Positions 1 to 5,998 of a stretch of DNA of 6,981 bases are shown here, one piece after another. A program made the position numbers and the translations under genes. Origin of the DNA: Sphingobacterium sp. (GTDB taxonomy: Bacteria; Bacteroidota; Bacteroidia; Sphingobacteriales; Sphingobacteriaceae); the NCBI GenBank assembly GCA_030146225.1, contig JASLCA010000380.1, forward strand, positions 1-6,981, written 5' to 3'. The notes below the pieces were generated by a model. The model saw only the letters and a program-made list of their open reading frames with translations. It did not search any database and was not told where the DNA came from. Position 1 is the stretch's first letter, and each line of letters begins with the position of its first letter.

Positions 1-144
1 TTTGGGGATGGCTGATGAGAACCTATGTTCGATCCGTAGGATGCTCAGGGTTAGTGTTTGGGGCTTGCGGGGCTGAGCACATCCTGCCACCGTGGGCCGC
101 TGCAAACAGGTGAGGTAGCTACAAGAAGGAGAAGTGTCTGCAAG
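1..144. other. G+C-rich hairpin-forming edge segment, no assigned gene
   Basis: This stretch is visibly richer in G+C than the rest of the non-coding DNA: 69 of the first 120 bases are G or C, and 30 of 40 in positions 61-100. No reading frame gives a recognisable protein. The longest frames entering or crossing it stop at 111-113 and 184-186 and have unremarkable, low-complexity content. Two hairpins can be drawn. One pairs 36-43 with 80-87 and 44-48 with 73-77, with a two-base bulge at 78-79. The other pairs 22-27 with 35-40 around a seven-base TTCGATC loop that resembles a tRNA T-arm. They share bases 36-40, so they exclude each other. A complete tRNA does not fit, because no anticodon arm can be drawn in the preceding bases. 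The segment could be the 3' part of a structured RNA, a dispersed repeat or a decayed gene whose left part lies outside the window. Confidence 0.35.
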
Positions 145-173
145 AAAAGCTCTAACGAATTTAGCGCTTTTTT
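145..173 (+). terminator. Terminator-like hairpin with T-run
   Basis: AAAGC at 146-150 pairs with GCTTT at 166-170, and CTAA at 152-155 pairs with TTAG at 161-164. There is one mismatch (151 against 165) and a five-base loop. A145-T171 can extend the stem. The 3' arm runs into six consecutive T (168-173). This is the general form of an intrinsic terminator, with the A-run and T-run inside the stem, so it could act on transcripts from either side. It would close a transcript coming from the left edge and separate it from the sigma factor operon. The stem is only moderately stable, so the call is tentative. Confidence 0.4.
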
Positions 174-183
174 CGTTTGGGGC

Positions 184-225
<42 letters not shown>

Positions 226-356
226 CAGTATTTGTGTAGACTTACTTCGTGAGATGTAAAATAAATGCAGTTGCCGTGTAATTTGTTCGATATAAGAATA
301 GAGAACCTAAATGGCCTAGCAGCTTAGCGTAGTTATTCGCTTAATTGTTAGTGTAT

Positions 357-364
357 TATTTTTG
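357..364 (+). promoter_or_regulatory. Possible -7 element TATTTTTG (upstream alternative)
   Basis: TATTTTTG fits the TAnnTTTG -7 consensus of the Bacteroidota primary sigma factor. No TTTG or TTG sits at the expected distance upstream, about 19-21 bases, so the match rests on one half of the promoter in an AT-rich region. If used, the sigma factor transcript would have a leader of roughly 140 bases. Confidence 0.2.
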
Positions 365-451
365 AATGAAAAAATAAAAGGACTGATCCTAAAAATACAT
401 TATTCCAATAAGCATGTCCACTCCTTTTTCTTCATGAGCTAATAAAATGTT

Positions 452-459
452 TATCTTTG
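452..459 (+). promoter_or_regulatory. Candidate -7 promoter element TATCTTTG for the sigma gene
   Basis: TATCTTTG is an exact match to the Bacteroidota -7 consensus TAnnTTTG and lies 49 bases before the ATG at 508, giving a short plausible leader. The region about 20 bases upstream is a pyrimidine tract (421-432) without a clear TTTG -33 element, so this is a half-site only. It is the best candidate for basal expression of the sigma/anti-sigma pair. Confidence 0.35.
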
Positions 460-507
460 AGCTACCAATATTAACCATTAAAGCCATTTACATCATAAGA
501 AGTAGTG

Positions 508-1089
508 ATGCTCGACGATGAAAAACAACTAGTTTATGCCCTGCGTGAAGGAGATGTAGCATCCTTTACTAAGCTTTACCATGCCTATAAAGAGCGGTTA
601 ACAGTACGTCTATTGTATTTGTTAAAGTCCGAGATTTTGGTAGAAGAAGTCTTGCAAAACCTTTTCCTCAAAATCTGGGAGAGTCGTGAACAGGTAAACC
701 CTGATAAATCCTTTAAGTCTTATTTGTATACCATAGCCAAGCATATGGTAATCGATATCTTTCGGCGGGCAGCAAAGGAAAGGACGGTTATGGCGCAATT
801 GAAGATTGGACAAGAGGAGTTATACCATCATGTAGAAGATTTTATCTTTCGTAAAGAAAACAAAGCGTTATTAACCGAATTGATGAGTATCCTCCCCACA
901 AAGCGAAGAAGTGTATTTATAGCGTGTAAGCTAGACGGGAAATCCTACAAGGAGGTAGCTGAACTGCATAATATTTCTATCAATACCGTAAATGATCATA
1001 TTCAGAAAGCAGGCATTGTATTAAAAGAATACCTAATAAACTCCAAGGAAGGATTGACCCTTCTGATACTCTGTTCACTCTTGAATTAA
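508..1089 (+). CDS. ECF-type RNA polymerase sigma-70 factor, FecI-like
   Basis: A 193-residue sigma factor that directs RNA polymerase to target promoters, presumably including the downstream transporter operon. Sigma region 2 spans about residues 20-87, with the FxxLYxxY start, the VLQNLFLKIWE helix and the conserved SYLYTIAKHMVIDIFRR stretch at 71-87. Region 4 spans about 119-176, with LPTKRRSVF and the helix-turn-helix residues YKEVAELHNISINTVNDHI (147-165). There is no region 1 or 3, and the length is normal for ECF factors. ATG 508 is chosen. A GTG directly before it (505) is in frame and would add one residue; there is no Shine-Dalgarno site to decide. After region 4 comes a short hydrophobic tail (GLTLLILCSLLN, 182-193), which I recall as common in Bacteroidota ECF factors. 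The next gene, 64 bases on, encodes its probable anti-sigma partner. Confidence 0.95.
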   Translation: MLDDEKQLVYALREGDVASFTKLYHAYKERLTVRLLYLLKSEILVEEVLQNLFLKIWESREQVNPDKSFKSYLYTIAKHMVIDIFRRAAKERTVMAQLKIGQEELYHHVEDFIFRKENKALLTELMSILPTKRRSVFIACKLDGKSYKEVAELHNISINTVNDHIQKAGIVLKEYLINSKEGLTLLILCSLLN

Positions 1090-1153
1090 ATATTTTTTAT
1101 TTAGAGCCGTGATTATTTATTGATCGTTCGTATTAGTTAGTATTAACCAAAAG

Positions 1154-2413
1154 ATGCTTGCTGTGGATACGAATCATGAATGGGAAGAACTATTTAAAAA
1201 ATATGTTCAAAACAAGTGTTCCAATGCGGAATTAGACACACTTATACAACAGCTGGACGAGCAGTATTTAAGCCGTAAAAGCTTTGATGAACTTCTTCAG
1301 CTAACAAACTGTGACGCACCCTTATCGCAAGAGATATTTAGGGATAAGGTCCTGCGTATTACAAGCGCTGTTGAAGAAAAATTATTTCCGCAAATTCAGT
1401 CTAATGCTATTGAAGAGACAAGGCCTAAGCAGCTGCGTGCTCGTTCTTTTAGCTGGTATTGGGCTGCGGCGATCCTATTATGCTGCTTTAGCTTTTCGGG
1501 CTGGTATTTATTCTATAAGATGGACCATACACCCGAAGTTAATATCAGCAATCGGGATACATTAATTGCTCAAAAGAAGGTCTTTATAACCCTCTCAAAT
1601 GGACAAGCTGTAGACTTAGAATCCCTAGAGCTAGGAGAGTCCATCAAAGAAGTAGGGTATTTGATCCAACGGAATATAGCTGGAGCATACGTCTACCTAA
1701 AAGATCCAAATCAGCCTGAAAACAGCTTAACTAACGCCGCCATTCTAGCCAACCGTATAGACATTCCTAGCGGAAAGCAGGCGCAGTTTATCTTGCCTGA
1801 TGGAAGCAGCGTATGGTTAAATACACAATCATCCTTAACGTATCCCCTGAATTTCTCAAGTAAAGAAAGGCTTGTGGAGTTAAAGGGGGAAGGCTATTTT
1901 GAAGTCGCAAAGGATCCCCGCAGGCCATTTCGGGTGTATAGCGCTTTAGAGGATCGGGAATGGCAGTTGTTGGAAGTTTATGGCACACGATTTAATGTTT
2001 GCGCCTATGAGTCCAATGAAGCTATTCAAACTCACCTGTTGGAAGGATCAGTCTCGATAAGCTTGGCCGCTGCAGACAAAGTACCCGATCCTAGTACCAT
2101 GCGTATGTTAAAGCCCATGGAGCAGGCATTAGTTCGGCATGGAGATATTAATATTACGCGTGCAGAAGCCGAAGATCCTATTTCCTGGGTTAAGGGATAT
2201 TTTCATTTTAATGAGACCTCCTTGGAAAGTATTTTAGGACGTATCTCTCGCTGGTATGATGTAGAGTTTATCTACAGTAAGGATATGATAAACCTAAGTT
2301 ATTCGGGCACCTTACCCAAAAGTCTCCCATTGAAAAGAGTATTAGCGCTTCTAGAAATAAATAATAAAGTCCAATTCGTAATGGAAGGAAGGAGGGTGCG
2401 TGTGTTAAATTAA
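1154..2413 (+). CDS. FecR family anti-sigma factor, single-pass inner membrane protein
   Basis: A 419-residue regulator that should hold the neighbouring sigma factor inactive and relay a signal from the outer membrane transporter. Residues 1-100 are the cytoplasmic part expected to bind sigma. Residues 101-121 (WYWAAAILLCCFSFSGWYLF and one more) form the single membrane helix. The FecR domain covers about 202-303, with the family hallmarks ILPDGSSVWLNTQSSLTYP (213-231), GEGYFEVAKDPRRPFRV (245-261) and VYGTRFNVCAY (275-285). The C-terminal DUF4974 domain covers about 349-417 (FHFNETSLESILGRISRWY onward). Length and order are typical of Bacteroidota FecR proteins, longer than the enterobacterial FecR. 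The start at 1154 is the first ATG in frame, with ATTAACCA just upstream. The 64-base gap after the sigma gene has no terminator, so the two are probably cotranscribed. Nothing is missing or truncated. Confidence 0.95.
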   Translation: MLAVDTNHEWEELFKKYVQNKCSNAELDTLIQQLDEQYLSRKSFDELLQLTNCDAPLSQEIFRDKVLRITSAVEEKLFPQIQSNAIEETRPKQLRARSFSWYWAAAILLCCFSFSGWYLFYKMDHTPEVNISNRDTLIAQKKVFITLSNGQAVDLESLELGESIKEVGYLIQRNIAGAYVYLKDPNQPENSLTNAAILANRIDIPSGKQAQFILPDGSSVWLNTQSSLTYPLNFSSKERLVELKGEGYFEVAKDPRRPFRVYSALEDREWQLLEVYGTRFNVCAYESNEAIQTHLLEGSVSISLAAADKVPDPSTMRMLKPMEQALVRHGDINITRAEAEDPISWVKGYFHFNETSLESILGRISRWYDVEFIYSKDMINLSYSGTLPKSLPLKRVLALLEINNKVQFVMEGRRVRVLN

Positions 2414-2431
2414 TTTTACCTTAAAAAAGCA

Positions 2432-2467
2432 TTAAGCGGATGCCGACGGCCATCATTATCCGCTTAA
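2432..2467. other. Perfect 10-bp inverted repeat between fecR-like gene and susC-like gene
   Basis: TTAAGCGGAT (2432-2441) and ATCCGCTTAA (2458-2467) are perfect inverted repeats around a 16-base loop, and the loop can form a small inner stem (GCC 2442-2444 with GGC 2448-2450). On the plus strand no T-run follows, so it is a poor intrinsic terminator for the regulator genes. On the minus strand the hairpin is followed by a T-run (complement of A at 2423-2428), but no minus-strand gene lies nearby to need it. It may be an RNA stem-loop that protects or processes the regulator mRNA, a partial terminator, or a DNA operator. Confidence 0.6.
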
Positions 2468-2472
2468 CGTTG

Positions 2473-2507
2473 ATTAATGAATAGTATACCTCAATTAACC
2501 AATAGTA
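2473..2507 (+). repeat. Direct repeat at 21-bp spacing just upstream of susC
   Basis: ATTAATGAATAGTA (2473-2486) and ATTAACCAATAGTA (2494-2507) match at 12 of 14 bases and start exactly 21 bases apart, about two helical turns, so both copies face the same side of the DNA. The second copy ends eight bases before the susC ATG. No TAnnTTTG element occurs in 2473-2514, which would fit a promoter read by the ECF factor rather than the primary sigma. Whether the repeat is a binding site, a promoter part or chance in AT-rich DNA cannot be settled from one sequence. Confidence 0.55.
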
Positions 2508-2514
2508 CAAAATT

Positions 2515-5500
2515 ATGAAAATTTATTCTTTTTATAAGCGCTTTAAGCGGGCATTTATAATTCGATTGTATAGCAGGTGTCAACTTAGAGCTCAATTTTT
2601 GTTGATTACTATCGCGCTACTTAGTCAAAGCACTGTTATCGCACAGGTTGTAAGCCTCCCAAAGGGGAACCTAAAGTTGGAATATGTTTTACAAGAAATT
2701 AGAAAACAGACTGGATACAATTATTTCGCTGACAGTCAATTATTAAGCACTGCACAACCTGTGGTGATTACTGAAGTAAAGCTAAGCCTTCAAAAACTAT
2801 TAGAACAGAGTTTCGAAAATCAAAACTTAAATTATAGCATAGACGATAAGCTTATTATCGTAAAGGCTGCCCCAACAGATAAAAGCATGACTACTCGCGT
2901 AAATACGCGTCAGCAGCGGCAATTGTCAGGAACCGTATTGGATGAAGACGGAGAGTTGCCTTTAGCAAATGCATCCATACATATAACCGGAACAAACTTA
3001 ATCACCCAGACCGATGACAAGGGAAGGTTTAGTATCCAAATTCCAAGCACGGCACAGTCCTTTGAAGTCAGCTATATAGGTTATTTAAGTAAGACAGTTG
3101 TGATTACAGAAAAGTCCGAAAAGCTAGTTATTCGCTTGAATGTCTTAAAACATGCCATTGCTGAGGTGGTTGTGCGGACCGGAGTCTATAGGCGACCTGT
3201 GGAAAACTTTACTGGATCGGCGCGGACGATTACTGCGGAAGAGCTTCGACGTGTAGCGCCAAACAATTTATTAGCCGCCATCAGTATTCTAGAGCCCTCC
3301 TTTATGTTGCCTGAGAATATAAATTTCGGTTCAAACCCCAATGTGATGCCAGATATGGAGCTGCGGGGGCAAAATAACTTTGCAGACCCCAATGCCTTAA
3401 CCTCCAACTCCAATGCTTCCCTAAGAAATGTATTCGGTGATAAGCCCAATGCCCCACTTTTTGTATTGGATGGATTTCAAGTAAGTCTACAGCGAATTTT
3501 TGACTTAGATATGAACCGAGTGGAGCGCATTACCGTTCTAAAGGATGCGGCAGCCACCTCAATCTATGGATCTCGCGCCAACAACGGCGTTATTGTTATC
3601 GATACCCGTCAACCTCAAGAAGGCAAACTACGCCTATCCTATAGGGGTGGGGTAAGCCTCACAACCCCAGATCTTACCAGTTATGATCTCCTCAATGCTT
3701 CCGAAAAGTTAGCCTTTGAGAAAAAAGTGGGTTACTATGTGTCAGCCGATCCGGATCGTACCGACATCCAGTTTACACGTGATCAAGAATACAATGAGCG
3801 CTTAAAGGATGTAATAAGAGGGGTGGATACCTACTGGCTTTCGCAACCCTTAAATTCAGCTGTTGGAAATAATCAAGCGCTGTACTTAGAGGGTGGAGAT
3901 AACGTTATGCGTTATGGGATAAACCTGAATAGCTTAAAAGAGCAAGGAGTTATGATTGGATCCAAAAGAGATCGCATGAGTGGCGGGGTAACGCTAACCT
4001 ATAGAAATGGAAACCTGCTCTTTTCAAATGATTTAGGTATCAACAAAGTTAAGGGCGTAAACAGTCCTTATGGGAGTTTCTCAGAATATAGTCGATTGAA
4101 TCAATATTGGTCACCCTATGATGAGGAAGGAAACTACGCTGTTTTCCTTGGGAAACCCAGAAGAGGTATCCTAGGTGTGACGCAGGTGAATTATGGCAAT
4201 CCACTATACAATGCCAACTTGCCTCAAAAAGATTTTAATGATCAAATAGGCTTTACCAATAACTTTAGATTTGAATGGTCAGTCAAGGAATGGTTGCGAT
4301 TAGTAGGAGCTTTAGGCTATAGTTCTAATAAAACCTCCTTTGATAAATATGTTTCCTCCAAGCATACCCAGTTTAGGAACGTTCCGCTAACAGAGCGCGG
4401 TTCTTACAGTAAGATGTCTGGCGAGAACAGCTTGATTGATGCAAGTCTAGGAGTGGATATTCGTAAGAACTGGGCTAAGCATTTGGTTTTCTTTACCGGG
4501 AATTTTAATATCAATGAGGGCAAGGAGAATGAATACATTACCAATGCCATTGGCTTTCCAAATGAGCGGGTAGCCGAGCTGATATTTGCAAATCGCTATG
4601 ACTCATTAAGTGTAAAGCCCTTGGGAAGTTCCGGCATCCGACGTATGGTCTCTTCTCGATTAAATTCCAACTACACCTATGACAATAGGTATTTGTTAGA
4701 CCTATCTATTAGTGCAGATGCCTCCTCGCAATTTGGCGTGGATCGTAATTTAGCCCCTTTTTGGTCAGCAGGCCTAGGCTGGAATATGCATAGAGAATCC
4801 TTTATAGAGATAATTCCGCTAATTAACTTTTTAAAATTAAGAGGCTCATTAGGTACCACTGGAGAACAGAATTTTCCGCCTTATATGGCATTAAGTACCT
4901 ATAGTTATTACAATGATCAGTATTACTTAGATCAATTGTCTGTTTATCAGATGGGATTTGGGAATCCGACCCTAGGTTGGCAAAAGAGCCTTAAGCGCAG
5001 CGTTGGAGTAGATGCTACCCTGTGGCGCAATCGCATGAGTTTGAGCTTGGACTACTATAATAACAGTACCAAAGATCTAATCTTAGATATCACCACCCCT
5101 CCATCCATGGGCTTTAATTATTACAAGGAAAATGTAGGTTCCCTGAAAAATGAAGGCTGGCAGGCTTCTATGAACCTTACCCTGTTGCAGCGTCCGGTAA
5201 AGGATTTCTACTGGCGCGTCGGGGTTTCAGCCTTTAGCAATAAGAACACCATCTCCAAAATCTCTAATTCCTTACAAAAAATAAATGATGGCTATGACTT
5301 AGATGATCAGAATCCCAATAGTCCATCCCGTAAGACGCCCAAGCATTATTACAAGGAAGGGGCTTCCTTAACTGCCCTTTATGCAGTAAGAAGTATGGGT
5401 ATAGACCCCAGTAATGGGCAAGAGCTATTTATTGCCAAGGACGGGACGCTAACCTATGTTTGGGATTCAAAAGATAAAGTTGTGGTGGGGGATACCCGAC

Positions 5501-5979
5501 CAAGACTTTCGGGGACCCTAAGTACTGGCTTAGATTATAAAGGCTTCGGTATCAATCTTTATATGAGTTACCGATTGGGAGCACACTTATACAACCAGAC
5601 CTTATTAAACCGAGTTGAGAACGTGGATATTACCTATAATGTGGATCGTAGGGTTATGACCGATACTTGGCAGCAACCCGGAGATGTTAAAAAGTTTAAA
5701 GGGATTCTGGGTTCAGATGATGGTCGGATAGTGGTTGAGCCGACATTGGCTACCACACGCTTTGTGCAGAAGGAGTACCTCTTGGATATCTCAAGAGTTT
5801 CGTTTAGCTATCTATTCCCAGATCGGCTGAAATGGTTGAGAAATTCAAGATTGTCCAATACCCGATTGGAATTGTATATGGCCAATCCATTTCAATTTTC
5901 ATCAATACAGCGGGAGCGGGGACTCGACTATCCCTTTGCTCGGACCTATACCTTCAATATTTCAACCAGTATATTTTAA
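2515..5979 (+). CDS. SusC/RagA family TonB-dependent outer membrane transporter with STN signalling domain
   Basis: A complete 1154-residue outer membrane transporter that imports a ligand with TonB energy and can also signal. Residues 1-43 are a signal peptide with a long basic n-region and a hydrophobic core (28-43, FLLITIALLSQSTVIA), probably cleaved near 43/44. An STN domain follows at about 48-118 (LKLEYVLQEIRKQTGYNYF at its start); this periplasmic module marks transducers that talk to FecR proteins. A carboxypeptidase-regulatory-like beta-sandwich lies at about 137-209. The plug starts near 216 (AEVVVRTG), includes MELRGQNN (281-288), and ends with the SusC/RagA signature VLKDAAATSIYGSRANNGVI (341-360). 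The barrel runs to the C-terminus, which ends in phenylalanine (TYTFNISTSIF). The next in-frame ATG is at codon 125 or later, inside mature sequence, so 2515 is the sensible start. The gene is intact, and the SusD partner begins 19 bases later. The substrate is unknown. Confidence 0.97.
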   Translation: MKIYSFYKRFKRAFIIRLYSRCQLRAQFLLITIALLSQSTVIAQVVSLPKGNLKLEYVLQEIRKQTGYNYFADSQLLSTAQPVVITEVKLSLQKLLEQSFENQNLNYSIDDKLIIVKAAPTDKSMTTRVNTRQQRQLSGTVLDEDGELPLANASIHITGTNLITQTDDKGRFSIQIPSTAQSFEVSYIGYLSKTVVITEKSEKLVIRLNVLKHAIAEVVVRTGVYRRPVENFTGSARTITAEELRRVAPNNLLAAISILEPSFMLPENINFGSNPNVMPDMELRGQNNFADPNALTSNSNASLRNVFGDKPNAPLFVLDGFQVSLQRIFDLDMNRVERITVLKDAAATSIYGSRANNGVIVIDTRQPQEGKLRLSYRGGVSLTTPDLTSYDLLNASEKLAFEKKVGYYVSADPDRTDIQFTRDQEYNERLKDVIRGVDTYWLSQPLNSAVGNNQALYLEGGDNVMRYGINLNSLKEQGVMIGSKRDRMSGGVTLTYRNGNLLFSNDLGINKVKGVNSPYGSFSEYSRLNQYWSPYDEEGNYAVFLGKPRRGILGVTQVNYGNPLYNANLPQKDFNDQIGFTNNFRFEWSVKEWLRLVGALGYSSNKTSFDKYVSSKHTQFRNVPLTERGSYSKMSGENSLIDASLGVDIRKNWAKHLVFFTGNFNINEGKENEYITNAIGFPNERVAELIFANRYDSLSVKPLGSSGIRRMVSSRLNSNYTYDNRYLLDLSISADASSQFGVDRNLAPFWSAGLGWNMHRESFIEIIPLINFLKLRGSLGTTGEQNFPPYMALSTYSYYNDQYYLDQLSVYQMGFGNPTLGWQKSLKRSVGVDATLWRNRMSLSLDYYNNSTKDLILDITTPPSMGFNYYKENVGSLKNEGWQASMNLTLLQRPVKDFYWRVGVSAFSNKNTISKISNSLQKINDGYDLDDQNPNSPSRKTPKHYYKEGASLTALYAVRSMGIDPSNGQELFIAKDGTLTYVWDSKDKVVVGDTRPRLSGTLSTGLDYKGFGINLYMSYRLGAHLYNQTLLNRVENVDITYNVDRRVMTDTWQQPGDVKKFKGILGSDDGRIVVEPTLATTRFVQKEYLLDISRVSFSYLFPDRLKWLRNSRLSNTRLELYMANPFQFSSIQRERGLDYPFARTYTFNISTSIF

Positions 5980-5998
5980 ACTATAAAGATTACGCATA

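Larger units (their letters stand above)
226..507. other. AT-rich non-coding leader before the sigma gene
   Basis: No open frame of convincing length starts here on either strand; the ATGs at 311 and 366 reach stops within a few codons. The stretch is clearly AT-rich, in contrast to the segment at the left edge. It contains two matches to the Bacteroidota -7 promoter consensus (357-364 and 452-459) and an ATTAACCA octamer at 470-477. A 7-bp inverted repeat pairs 376-382 with 422-428 across a long loop, which is too weak to call. Otherwise I see nothing here. Confidence 0.6.

Noticed and set aside
1..47. 3' part of a tRNA gene, based on CCTATG-TTCGATC-CGTAGG and a following seven-base acceptor-like strand.
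   Set aside because: The preceding bases (1-22) cannot form an anticodon arm with a normal loop, no CCA follows, and the 5' acceptor strand would be outside the window. The loop match alone is not enough.
3..113. Open frame entering from the left edge and stopping at 111-113.
   Set aside because: The 36 residues are rich in G, C, W and A without any family pattern, and the bases are better explained by hairpin pairing.
376..428. Second terminator formed by AAAAGGA (376-382) and TCCTTTT (422-428).
   Set aside because: The loop is 39 bases long and the stem is AT-rich, so folding is unlikely to be efficient.
622..813. Minus-strand open frame inside the sigma factor gene.
   Set aside because: It is fully antisense to a well-supported gene and shows no family features. 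The same holds for antisense frames at 1788-1988, 3186-3449 and 4677-4859 and for the plus-strand frame at 1311-1565.
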